Source: Sphingobacterium paucimobilis HER1398 | GTDB taxonomy: Bacteria; Bacteroidota; Bacteroidia; Sphingobacteriales; Sphingobacteriaceae | Length of the DNA: 64,000 nucleotides | Assembly (NCBI RefSeq): GCF_000416985.1 | Contig: NZ_ATDL01000022.1 | Span: 186,001 to 250,000 of the forward strand | Direction: 5' to 3' | Shown: positions 9,312 to 16,945 of the stretch, piece after piece | How positions within the stretch are numbered: the first letter of the stretch is position 1 | How the letters are laid out: every line of letters begins with the position of its first letter | Notes under the pieces: model-generated | The model's database searches: none | The model's input: only the letters and a program-made list of their open reading frames with translations | Told to the model about the DNA's origin: nothing | Translations under genes and position numbers: made by a program

Positions 9312-9501
9312 AGTATCATATTTTTAGATTAGAACCATCCTTTTCCGTATTTAGTTTTGCACAGACTACTATTTTTCAATTCTTTCCTGATCCTAAGTTT
9401 CTGTACCAATCTCCGTATTTCCCTTCTCATTTTCAGTATATAATCTGACAACCAAAACATTATCTAAACGTTCATACAGCACATATTTAAAACTAGACGA
9501 C

Positions 9502-9570
9502 ATGGAAAACCAAGCATTCGAGTGGCCAAGTCTGTTCTTAAACCACAACACAGTTATATCTCTACTATGA
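9502..9570 (+). CDS. Possible 22-residue leader peptide
   Basis: A short ORF MENQAFEWPSLFLNHNTVIS plus two Leu. Its TGA stop (9568-9570) overlaps the ATG (9567) of the following large gene in an ATGA junction, so it may couple translation of that gene. It has no other support and could be chance. Confidence 0.3.
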   Translation: MENQAFEWPSLFLNHNTVISLL

Positions 9571-11774
9571 CGAACGTTTCTATAACAGCACAAGTAAGTA
9601 AATCGCATTTAATAAATGGCGAATATCATAGACTCTATCAGGACGATCTAGGGGGATACGATTACACACTCTTTCGGACACCTTCTGAAATTTTATTGGA
9701 AGTAAATCTTCGGAATGGCAGACTGCTCTTAGCCCGGCTGTCAGAACTTTCTGATCCCTCGAGTACAACAATCCACTGCAAAAGCATAGAATCTCATAGG
9801 CTTGACTTAGAGATTGAATGCAGCATAGGCCTATACCGTATTCATGTACAACTACATGGCGGTGAATCCGTATTTATACACTACACAATGCATTTGGAAC
9901 CCAAAAATCATTTAACAAAGTTGCCCAACAATCCCGAAGTCTTGATCCTGGAAGATCAAAACTATAAGATACCGCCCGAGGGAACAACCTACCATATGCA
10001 AAAACAGCTAAGATCTGGTGCATGTTTCACCGATTTTGGACAAAAAAGTAAAGGTACCTTACTCTATTTTCAAGATCTCAGCTCATTAAACAAATATGCC
10101 GAGCATACCCAGCAGAGCTTAAGCGACGTCGTAAGTATGCAATGGCCAGAACTCGGCCTTTCACTCCCACAATCCGACCAACGTGCTATCCAAAAAGGAG
10201 AACGATATAAACTTTGCCACGCTTATCTTATATTCGAGCCCACGCAACCCAAAGATAGTATAGCGATGTCCCGACGTTACATACGGGGTCTAGCTTCCAT
10301 ATACGAACAGCTGGAACGTCCAGCCATCCGCACCCTTCCCCTGCCGAGATATGCTCACTATGCATTGCAAGGACTCGTCCGCACGCATGGCTGTTGGCAG
10401 CAGGTCGAAGAAAACGCCTATTTGAATGCCTACCTCAACGACTACGAAACGCCACCTGAGAGCATGGTACAGCTTGCTGTATTGACACCTCTGGTATTGC
10501 ATAGTACGCTAGAGCGCTCCAACCATGCCCAACAGGTCATCGGTAGCCTTACAGCAGGTTTAAGTAATTTCTTCGACCCGATTCTGAAAGCCTTTGTACG
10601 GTGGATACCAAACAAGGAGCATCATCTCGATCATTCCGAAGAACAGAAGAAACCCCGTGTTATGGATTCCTGGTACCTCCAGCATCCATTGATCCAACTC
10701 GCCTCACTTCTTGAAGCCAAACATCTGGATGCGGACCTGGAAAATAAATTTTATCAATCCCTTCGATTCTGTATTAAGGTTGCTCACCATTTTGAGTACA
10801 ACTGGCCCATCTTTTATGATCTGGATACCTTAGAAATCATTAAGGAAGAAGCACAGCCCGGTCAGGGCGGTGAGAAAGATGTCGCTGGCATGTACGCCTA
10901 TTTAATGTTAAAGGCCTATACGCTGAGTGGCAAGAAGATTTATCTGACGGAAGCCAAGCGCGCAGCAAAAACTCTATTTCGATTTGGATTTGACCTTATC
11001 TACCAATCCAATAATACAGCATATGCTGCCGAGGCACTTTTGCAACTATGGGTATTGACAAAAGAAAAAAAGTATCTTGATTACAGCGAGCTATGTTTGG
11101 GCAACCTGTTACGCAATACCGGTATCTGGCAAAGAGCTTATGGTAATTCCAAAGAATACCCTACTTTTTTTTGCCTCTATCCATTGACTGATGCGCCTTA
11201 TTCCGCTGTATTTGAAGAACAGGAAACGCTTGCCAGTTTTCACCGTTACCTGCGGATGGCACACACTGAAAAAGCGCCTGTAGCCGAGGACCTGCAAGCC
11301 CTGATGGCCGAATATACCTATTACGCATCTTGTCGACTGGCCTATTATCTACCATCGCTTTTACCCAAAGATATCTTAGCGACCAGGGTAAAAACCGGAT
11401 ATCTCGATGCGGAGCTATGGATGCCGATAGAAGATCTGGGTGATGGCTGGGAAGCTGTCGGGCAGGTAGGTCAAGAAGTATACGGAGCGGGCTTCCTATT
11501 TCAATTGATAAGATACCACTACCTATCTCTAGACGATACGAGCAGCTGCTGCTACATTGGTTACCCCTATATAGAAATCGACCGCAAAGATCAGCAGGTA
11601 AAGATACAGGTGCTCGGCAGCTCGGATTACGGCTGTATAGTGCAAGTGTACGGAATGAAAAGCAATGCCTGTACCATTACTTTAAAAGATGGATCACACT
11701 ACGATCTAACAAAAGATAACAACCGCCTTAAAATAAAGGGCGCACAAGAAATCACTATAAAATGGAAATCATGA
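9567..11774 (+). CDS. Large unrecognised protein with alpha/alpha-toroid-like C-terminal half
   Basis: About 735 residues from the ATG at 9567; a GTG start 15 codons earlier is possible but less likely because of the ATGA junction. The first ~250 residues look beta-rich (like the sandwich domain preceding toroid catalytic domains). Residues ~260-660 are helical with DSWYLQHPLIQLASLL, GGEKDVAGMYAYLMLKAYTLSGKKIYLTEAKRAAKTL and YASCRLAYYLPS, resembling alpha/alpha-toroid sugar enzymes. The end returns to beta strands. No signal peptide. It diverges from GH130 and overlaps the SDR gene by 4 bp. A glycan role is inferred from position; I cannot name a family. Confidence 0.75.
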   Translation: MTNVSITAQVSKSHLINGEYHRLYQDDLGGYDYTLFRTPSEILLEVNLRNGRLLLARLSELSDPSSTTIHCKSIESHRLDLEIECSIGLYRIHVQLHGGESVFIHYTMHLEPKNHLTKLPNNPEVLILEDQNYKIPPEGTTYHMQKQLRSGACFTDFGQKSKGTLLYFQDLSSLNKYAEHTQQSLSDVVSMQWPELGLSLPQSDQRAIQKGERYKLCHAYLIFEPTQPKDSIAMSRRYIRGLASIYEQLERPAIRTLPLPRYAHYALQGLVRTHGCWQQVEENAYLNAYLNDYETPPESMVQLAVLTPLVLHSTLERSNHAQQVIGSLTAGLSNFFDPILKAFVRWIPNKEHHLDHSEEQKKPRVMDSWYLQHPLIQLASLLEAKHLDADLENKFYQSLRFCIKVAHHFEYNWPIFYDLDTLEIIKEEAQPGQGGEKDVAGMYAYLMLKAYTLSGKKIYLTEAKRAAKTLFRFGFDLIYQSNNTAYAAEALLQLWVLTKEKKYLDYSELCLGNLLRNTGIWQRAYGNSKEYPTFFCLYPLTDAPYSAVFEEQETLASFHRYLRMAHTEKAPVAEDLQALMAEYTYYASCRLAYYLPSLLPKDILATRVKTGYLDAELWMPIEDLGDGWEAVGQVGQEVYGAGFLFQLIRYHYLSLDDTSSCCYIGYPYIEIDRKDQQVKIQVLGSSDYGCIVQVYGMKSNACTITLKDGSHYDLTKDNNRLKIKGAQEITIKWKS

Positions 11775-12508
11775 ACAGACAAACGACTAAAAGGGTATTC
11801 CTGACGGGCGGTACAGCCGGGATAGGCCGCGCCACCGCATTACAATTGGCGGCCAAAGGCTACTATGTATTTATAATCGGCCGCAGTGCCGACAAGCTGG
11901 AAGATTTTCTGAAGGACGCAGCAGCTCAAGACCTACACCACAATATTGGCTATCTCCTGCAGGATCTCACTGACCAAGAGGCATTAGAACGCTTGCTTCC
12001 CGAGATCTGGTCATCACATGGTCCTTTTGATGTACTGATCAACAATGCGGCGCTGGGATTTGCAGGTGTATACGGTGTCGAAATCAATCAACTGTCATAT
12101 ATGACAAAAACAAACATGGACGCCTACCTCCTTTTATCCGGATTTTTTGCCCAACAGATGGCAGAATCCAATATTGCAGGAGATATTATCAACATTGGTT
12201 CGATGAGTGCGGATAGCCGGGAAGGAAAAAGCAGTGGCTATGTAGCGACCAAAGCAGGCATACAGGGATTTACAGAAGCACTGCGAAAAGAACTCAATCC
12301 TAAAAACATTCGTGTATCTCTTATTGAACCTGGTGCCGTGGGAACCGATATGCAGCCCTCCTCTCCTGAAGAACAGCGCGAACTGGAAGAAAAACTGGAA
12401 ATGCTAAAAGCAGAAGATATCGCCGAGGCGATAAACTTTGTACTGGGTCAGGACCGACGAGTCTCTATCGTATCCATGCAAATAAAAGCCCTGCGGCAAT
12501 TTATTTAA
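11771..12508 (+). CDS. SDR family oxidoreductase
   Basis: A classical short-chain dehydrogenase/reductase of about 245 residues. The NAD(P)-binding motif TGGTAGIGRATALQLA lies at the N-terminus, NNAALGF is the structural motif, and the catalytic Ser/Tyr/Lys set is in INIGSMSADS and SGYVATKAG (Tyr-x-x-x-Lys). ALRKELNPKNIRVSLIEPGAVGTDM gives the usual C-terminal part. The substrate is unknown. The ATG at 11771 overlaps the stop of the previous gene (ATGA), so the two are translationally coupled; a Met three codons earlier is also possible. This links the oxidoreductase to the glycan cluster. Confidence 0.9.
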   Translation: MNRQTTKRVFLTGGTAGIGRATALQLAAKGYYVFIIGRSADKLEDFLKDAAAQDLHHNIGYLLQDLTDQEALERLLPEIWSSHGPFDVLINNAALGFAGVYGVEINQLSYMTKTNMDAYLLLSGFFAQQMAESNIAGDIINIGSMSADSREGKSSGYVATKAGIQGFTEALRKELNPKNIRVSLIEPGAVGTDMQPSSPEEQRELEEKLEMLKAEDIAEAINFVLGQDRRVSIVSMQIKALRQFI

Positions 12509-12529
12509 TTCACCTCATAACGATGTACC

Positions 12530-13183
12530 ATGAAACACCCTTTTTTATACCGGAACAGTCTATCCATCGTCTTTTTGGTGCTATTTGCTTTTGCCCTGTT
12601 AGCACAGGCTTACTTTGGATGGAAAGAGCAGCAGGAAACTTATCAAGAACATGGCGAATATCTTGCGCTGAGTTCTTACCTGCGCAGTGGCCATTTCGTT
12701 GCAGCTACTTTTGAAAATTTTCAAAGTGAATTTCTACAGATGGCGCTTTATGTAGTCCTGACTATTTTCTTACGGCAGATCGGGTCGGCCGAATCCAAGA
12801 GCCTGAACGAAAAAGAAGAAGTGGACAGAGAGCCTGTAAATCGCCCAGATGCGCCCTCTGCCGTAAAAAAGGGCGGGTGGCGCCTCGCCATCTATAAGCA
12901 CTCCCTATCACTCGCCTTTTTGATGCTATTTATCTGTTCATGGATCGGTCATCTGTACGGTAGCTATCACAGTTTGTTGGAAGAGAACCGATTGGAAGGA
13001 AAAGCCCCTATTGCTATGCGCAAATTTTTAATGGAACCCCAATTTTGGTTCGAGACTTTTCAGAATTGGCAAAGCGAATTTCTCTCCGTAGCCTCCATTG
13101 TTATTTTATCCATTTACTTACGACAAAAAGGGTCTCCAGAATCAAAGCCTGTTGATAGTCCGCATATGGAAACCGGAAAATAA
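12530..13183 (+). CDS. DUF6766 family membrane protein
   Basis: A 217-residue integral membrane protein made of two similar halves. Each half has two hydrophobic helices: residues ~8-27 and ~60-80, then ~125-145 and ~180-197. The stretch FENFQSEFLQMALYVVLTIFLRQIGSAESK recurs as FQNWQSEFLSVASIVILSIYLRQKGSPESK, a clear internal duplication. This matches the DUF6766 family as I know it; function unknown. The loop between halves is charged. It follows the SDR gene by 21 bp and may share its transcript. Such genes often stand among stress-related genes. Confidence 0.82.
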   Translation: MKHPFLYRNSLSIVFLVLFAFALLAQAYFGWKEQQETYQEHGEYLALSSYLRSGHFVAATFENFQSEFLQMALYVVLTIFLRQIGSAESKSLNEKEEVDREPVNRPDAPSAVKKGGWRLAIYKHSLSLAFLMLFICSWIGHLYGSYHSLLEENRLEGKAPIAMRKFLMEPQFWFETFQNWQSEFLSVASIVILSIYLRQKGSPESKPVDSPHMETGK

Positions 13184-13224
13184 ATTAAAGCGCTATGGAT
13201 ACCTGATATCTAAAAAACACAGCC

Positions 13225-13387
13225 ATGAAAATGATAAACAAAATGCAAGGATATTATTACTTTCTTAGTGGTATCTGGCCCCTAAGACGCCTCCATTCAA
13301 CTCGTCTTCATCGCTGGATACGTGTTTTTATATTACAAGCGTATTTTAAGCCACCTGCGAAGGCATAACAGCATCCCTCTAGATTAA
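13225..13387 (+). pseudogene. Internally deleted remnant of a small membrane protein gene
   Basis: The first ~20 codons (MKMINKMQGYYYFLSGIWPL) look like the start of a common ~120-residue membrane protein of Bacteroidota. Immediately after, another frame reads DASIQLVFIAGYVFLYYK, which looks like the C-terminal helix of the same kind of protein. The middle is missing and the two parts are out of frame. The frame-0 ORF runs to 13368 as a 47-residue product with a nonsense tail. Family identity is from memory, so moderate confidence. Confidence 0.5.
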
Positions 13388-13452
13388 GGTTTATAGGACT
13401 AAGGCAACGAAAATGGTTTATAGGTGTTCATTCTTTAAAAACACGATATTGC

Positions 13453-14190
13453 ATGACAGAGAGCGAAAGATTAGAAGCAACATCCTTTTATAAAGATGTA
13501 TTGCTATTGCTCCATGAGAGCGAATATGACTACATGCTAGGGGGTGCATTTGCAATGTACCACTATGCGGGCATCTACCGTGACACAAAAGATCTCGATA
13601 TCTTTTGCAAAAGCAGTGAGTACCCAAAAATCCTCAAACTATTTGAGCAGGCAGGCTATCAGATAGAACTGACAGATGTCCGTTGGCTGGCCAAAGTCTT
13701 TAAAGGTTCCTATTTTATCGACATCATATTCGATAGCGTCAACCACATCTGCACTGTTGAAGACAGTTGGTATGAGCGTGCTATGGAAGGCCACTTTTCA
13801 GATATCCCTGTCCGCTTCATCCCTGTGGAGGAGCTGATCTGGTGCAAAATGTATGTTCAGAACCGCGAGCGTTATGATAATGCCGATATCAATCATATCC
13901 TGTTGAGATACGGGAAGCAGCTCGATTGGGACCATCTACTATATCGCCTGGACGGGCATTGGCATCTGTTACTGGCAGCTCTCTTGATATTCCAGTTTGT
14001 GTATCCTTCCGATTATCGGGATATCATTCCAAAAAGGATATTTGATGAATTGCTCGGCCGTGCCCAGGAACAATATGACCTTCCACCGCCCTTAGAAAAA
14101 GTATGCCGGGGCCCGCTTATCGATCAGACCCAGTACCAGGTGGATATCAAAGAATGGGATTACAAGTCCTATACCATTACTACAATCTAA
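13453..14190 (+). CDS. Nucleotidyltransferase-fold protein
   Basis: A 245-residue protein with a minimal nucleotidyltransferase core: YMLGGAFAMYHYAGIYRDTKDLDIFCKS gives the GG helix and the D-x-D pair (DLDI), followed by YFIDIIFDSVN as a likely third acidic strand. The motif order resembles AbiEii-type and DUF6036-type nucleotidyltransferases. The C-terminal half (residues ~120-245) is helical. No obvious antitoxin partner lies beside it; the next gene, 7 bp downstream, is a metallophosphoesterase and probably in the same operon. The substrate is unknown. The start has an AT-rich leader and keeps the whole core. Confidence 0.75.
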   Translation: MTESERLEATSFYKDVLLLLHESEYDYMLGGAFAMYHYAGIYRDTKDLDIFCKSSEYPKILKLFEQAGYQIELTDVRWLAKVFKGSYFIDIIFDSVNHICTVEDSWYERAMEGHFSDIPVRFIPVEELIWCKMYVQNRERYDNADINHILLRYGKQLDWDHLLYRLDGHWHLLLAALLIFQFVYPSDYRDIIPKRIFDELLGRAQEQYDLPPPLEKVCRGPLIDQTQYQVDIKEWDYKSYTITTI

Positions 14191-14197
14191 TTTTACT

Positions 14198-14932
14198 ATG
14201 GAAAGAACCAAGAAAAGAGTAGCCGCTATGGCCGATATTCACGTCAAAACCAGCGATCGCGGTATATGGAAAGACACCTTTGAGCAACTAAATACAGAAG
14301 CCGATGTACTGATCATCTGTGGCGACCTTACCGACACAGGCGATGAGGATGAAGCCCGGGTGTTGGGTGAAGCTTTACATGGTCTGCATATTCCTGTAAT
14401 AGGCGTATTAGGCAACCATGATTTTGAAAAAGGCCGTCAGAAAATTATTAAGCAGATCCTTACCGAGCATAAGATGACGCTCCTCGACGGCGAATTTACC
14501 GTTGCCAGCGACATAGGCTTTGCAGGCACCAAGGGGTTCGGCGGAGGATTCGATCAATTTATGCTGTCGATATTCGGTGAAGATATGATGAAGGAATTTG
14601 TCCATGAAGCTGTAAACGAATCCCTACAGCTCGACCGTGCGCTGACACGACTAGAACAAGAACATCCCGATTTGCCCAAAGTAGCCCTTTTACATTATGC
14701 GCCGATAAAAAACACCGTCAAAGGAGAACCCGAGCAATTATATCCCTTTCTCGGCTCCTCCCATCTTGCAGAAGCACTAAACAGGCGACAGGTCACTGTA
14801 GCCTTTCATGGTCATGCGCATGGAGGAACCATCTTTGGTCAGACATCAGGTAATATCCCTGTTTATAATGTAGCACTACCATTGCTCAGAAACGAGCATC
14901 CAGGCACCTCCTATATGATCGTGGAGGTATAA
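14198..14932 (+). CDS. Calcineurin-like metallophosphoesterase
   Basis: A 244-residue cytoplasmic phosphoesterase. All metal-binding blocks are present in order: MADIHVK (D-x-H, residues ~10-16), ICGDLTDTGDE (GD), GVLGNHDFE (GNHD), VALLHYAP and VAFHGHAHGG (GHxH). Family members hydrolyse phosphomono- or diesters, including cyclic nucleotides and nucleic acids; the substrate here cannot be inferred. It follows the nucleotidyltransferase-like gene by 7 bp, and the pairing of a nucleotidyltransferase fold with a phosphodiesterase fold may be functional, but that is speculation. Confidence 0.88.
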   Translation: MERTKKRVAAMADIHVKTSDRGIWKDTFEQLNTEADVLIICGDLTDTGDEDEARVLGEALHGLHIPVIGVLGNHDFEKGRQKIIKQILTEHKMTLLDGEFTVASDIGFAGTKGFGGGFDQFMLSIFGEDMMKEFVHEAVNESLQLDRALTRLEQEHPDLPKVALLHYAPIKNTVKGEPEQLYPFLGSSHLAEALNRRQVTVAFHGHAHGGTIFGQTSGNIPVYNVALPLLRNEHPGTSYMIVEV

Positions 14933-14978
14933 AGAAAGAGAACACACATGAATTTTTAAAAACAAAATAAGAAAAGTT

Positions 14979-15539
14979 ATGACACAATTAACCGACAAAA
15001 AAATAGCGATCTTGGTCGCAGATGGTTTTGAAGAAGTAGAATTGACAAGTCCCAAAGAAGCCTTGGAGCAAGCAGGCGCCAAGGTAGAAATAGTATCCCT
15101 AAAATCCGGAAGTGTATGGGCTAAGGAAGGACTAGAATGGACGAATGATTATAAAGTAGATGTTAGTATAGATAGCGCATCGGTCGAAGCATACGATGGA
15201 CTAATGCTTCCGGGTGGCGTGATCAGTCCAGATACGCTACGTACCAATGAACAGGCCTTAGCTTTTGTAACATCCTTTTTCAATAGTCATAAGCCGGTTG
15301 CCGCAATATGCCATGGGCCTCAGGTATTAATCAATGCTGAAGTGGTAAAAGGCCGGAAAATGACATCCGTCGAAGCGATAAAACTCGATCTTATCCACGC
15401 TGGAGCACAGTGGGAAGACACTGAAGTCATTGTAGACCAAGGATTGGTAACTAGCCGCACCCCAAAAGATCTCCCCGCCTTTAATCGAAAAATGATCGAA
15501 GAGTTTGCAGAAGGCAAACACAGCGGGCAAGATGCTTAA
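14979..15539 (+). CDS. DJ-1/PfpI family protein
   Basis: A 186-residue type 1 glutamine amidotransferase-like protein of the PfpI/YhbO group. The nucleophile elbow is AAICHGPQVLI (Cys ~110), with the conserved Glu near the N-terminus (DGFEEVELTSPKEAL) and LMLPGGVISPDTLR before it. Members act as deglycases or holdases, or have weak protease reports; activity here is unknown. The full-length domain has no signal peptide. It is the last gene before a strong terminator. Its sense neighbours suggest general stress protection. Confidence 0.9.
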   Translation: MTQLTDKKIAILVADGFEEVELTSPKEALEQAGAKVEIVSLKSGSVWAKEGLEWTNDYKVDVSIDSASVEAYDGLMLPGGVISPDTLRTNEQALAFVTSFFNSHKPVAAICHGPQVLINAEVVKGRKMTSVEAIKLDLIHAGAQWEDTEVIVDQGLVTSRTPKDLPAFNRKMIEEFAEGKHSGQDA

Positions 15540-15545
15540 AGGTTA

Positions 15546-15582
15546 AACGCGTCCTTGATTAAAAGGACGCGTTCTGTTTTTA
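15546..15582 (+). terminator. Rho-independent terminator after the PfpI gene
   Basis: A perfect 11-bp stem AACGCGTCCTT (15546-15556) / AAGGACGCGTT (15563-15573), 6-nt loop, then a T-rich tail. Confidence 0.85.
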
Positions 15583-15603
15583 GCTAGCGCTGTTATTAAT
15601 GTG

Positions 15604-15768
15604 TTACTGCCTTCGTCTCCTGTCCAGCAGCTGCGACATCAGATAGCTCACCAGCGTACCCAGCGCCGCCATGATCACCGTCTGTAATAAATCTCCAAGC
15701 GTAACCGACGCCCAGATACTACATAAAGTACCTCCTAAGGTACCTGCACGTATTTCGTTTAATTTCAT
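15604..15768 (-). CDS. Small membrane protein, holin-like size
   Basis: A 54-residue protein starting MKLNEIRAGTLGGTLCSIWA, with a hydrophobic stretch TVIMAALGTLVSYLMSQLL and a basic tail DRRRRQ. An in-frame Met 25 codons upstream lies inside a dispersed repeat, so I prefer the Met at 15768. Size, one or two helices and a basic C-terminus are like small holins, but holin function is only inferred. It lies next to another tiny amphipathic protein and a DUF5675 gene on the same strand, which together recall a lysis-type module. Confidence 0.55.
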   Translation of the reverse strand: MKLNEIRAGTLGGTLCSIWASVTLGDLLQTVIMAALGTLVSYLMSQLLDRRRRQ

Positions 15769-15837
15769 GCCTTTTGATGTTATGGTGATTATAGTAGTTA
15801 TGATAGTTATAAAGGCCTCGAAGAGATTACCTATTTT

Positions 15838-15870
15838 CGTCATTGCGCGGAGTGTAACGACAAAGCAATC
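15838..15870. repeat. 33-bp dispersed imperfect palindrome, copy 1
   Basis: CGTCATTGCGCGG at the left and CAAAGCAATCTC at the right form an imperfect inverted repeat. A second copy is at 26753-26785. Both stand beside TAACNNNN octamer arrays. Confidence 0.6.
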
Positions 15871-15878
15871 TCATTCAA

Positions 15879-15968
15879 TAACTAGATAACTCCGTTACTC
15901 TTCACTCTTTACTGGGTCACTTTTGTCACTCGTCACTCCGTCACTCCTTTCCTGCTCCTCCGTCTCAC
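15879..15968. repeat. Degenerate TNAC array, 7-9 bp period
   Basis: TAAC, TTAC or TCAC occurs at 15879, 15887, 15895, 15902, 15909, 15917, 15926, 15933, 15941 and 15965. The period is looser than in the array at 16201. The array is read as the C-terminus (SDGVTSDKSDPVKSEE) of the small gene at 15895-16101. Confidence 0.6.
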
Positions 15969-16101
15969 TCGTCATTGCCTCCAGTACCCCCAACCCTACA
16001 GCGACGTATTTGATAATATGCAGCGCCTTACCTGGCAGCTTGATCGGAGCCAGTAGCAACACCTGTACCGCCTGGCTTATTTTCTTGATGATTTTGTGCA
16101 T
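15895..16101 (-). CDS. Small amphipathic/membrane protein with repeat-derived tail
   Basis: A 68-residue protein. Residues 1-42 (MHKIIKKISQAVQVLLLAPI and onward) are basic and amphipathic with one likely membrane-associated helix. The last ~24 residues are hydrophilic, rich in Ser, Asp, Glu and Lys, and are encoded by a TNAC-type repeat array; the tail was probably acquired from the repeat. It lies between the holin-like gene and the DUF5675 gene on the same strand. Function unknown. Confidence 0.5.
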   Translation of the reverse strand: MHKIIKKISQAVQVLLLAPIKLPGKALHIIKYVAVGLGVLEAMTSETEEQERSDGVTSDKSDPVKSEE

Positions 16102-16200
16102 TTTTTTTAATAATTAAAGTTAGAAGGGCTAGCGTTAAACCGTAAATAAGCTAAATCGTGAAGCCTTTACTTTTTAACAGTTTTACGATTTCACCCTTCC

Positions 16201-16328
16201 TAACTCTCTAACCTTGTAACTTTATAACCCTGTAACCTACTTTCTAACCTTGTAACTAGATAACTCGTTCACTCGATAACTTGTTAACATGATAACTCGT
16301 TCACTTGTTAACTCCCTCACTTAATAAC
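16201..16328. repeat. Strict 8-bp TAACNNNN array
   Basis: TAAC or TCAC occurs at 16201, 16209, 16217, 16225, 16233, then after a 4-bp register shift at 16245, 16253, 16261, 16269, 16277, 16285, 16293, 16301, 16309, 16317 and 16325. The four bases between vary. The last units enter the 3' end of the DUF5675 gene. This fills most of the 215-bp gap between the two small genes. Confidence 0.85.
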
Positions 16329-16721
16329 CAAATACACCTCTCCACCCATATCCCACAGTCCATACACCAGTGCTTTCAGTTCGGCGAGTGCCTTTCGGCT
16401 TTCGGTTCCGGTACCTTCTCCTGTCAGCTTCGTAACAGGGGCTATACAGCCCAGTAGCTCCCGAGAGGCATCATTGGCAGCATGGATCAGGATCGCTTCC
16501 CGCCCCAGTACATTCGGTATGCCTATCTGTTCACCGTGCTTGGTATAGGTACGCTTGACCAACTTGTAGCGTCCCGTAGGGATGCAGCTCATGCGTGGCA
16601 TGTTATTGCGCCAGGGCAATTCGATGGTATGACTGATCTGCTCGCCCTGATACGAGATCGTCCCATTTGTCCCCCGCTCTCCGTATATCCGTCGGAGATG
16701 TAAGGTGTGTTGATTGTTCAT
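16317..16721 (-). CDS. DUF5675 family protein
   Basis: A 134-residue protein matching DUF5675: LHLRRIYGERGTNGTISYQGEQISHTIELPWRNN, MSCIPTGRYKLVKRTYTKHG, AILIHAANDASRELLGCIAP and the C-terminal VYLVIK. The His in LIHAAND and the Cys in LGCIAP are the kind of residues seen in L,D-transpeptidase-like folds, so a peptidoglycan-related role has been considered plausible; it is unproven. DUF5675 genes frequently occur in phage-like regions. It shares its strand with the two small membrane genes downstream. Confidence 0.85.
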   Translation of the reverse strand: MNNQHTLHLRRIYGERGTNGTISYQGEQISHTIELPWRNNMPRMSCIPTGRYKLVKRTYTKHGEQIGIPNVLGREAILIHAANDASRELLGCIAPVTKLTGEGTGTESRKALAELKALVYGLWDMGGEVYLVIK

Positions 16722-16811
16722 TGCTTTTTTAAGATTAAGTAATGGAGGTGAGCCTTATATCGGCCTAGAACTGTTACACAGGCTTCCCGAAGACAGGTTC
16801 GTAAACTATCT

Positions 16812-16898
16812 CGTCATCCCGACTAAAGTGGAGGGATCTAAAAGCTATATTTTTAACCCTATACAGCTAATAGACCTCTCCACAAGGTCGAGGTGACG
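16812..16898. repeat. REP/MITE-like inverted repeat element
   Basis: CGTCATCCCGACTAAAGTGG (16812-16831, extending to 16839) is inverted as the arm at 16872-16898 (reading CGTCACCTCGACCTTGTGG on the other strand). The arms are ~27 bp with about six mismatches around a 32-bp AT-rich centre. It lies in the gap between the DUF5675 gene and the 252-residue gene. Confidence 0.7.
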
Positions 16899-16945
16899 GG
16901 TTAACGTAATTTACTTCACTCCTCTCACCTTCTCGTCACCTTCAC

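Noticed and set aside
16201..16328. CRISPR-like array
   Set aside because: The recurring part is only 4 bp at 8-bp steps with no repeat-spacer design and no cas genes in the window.
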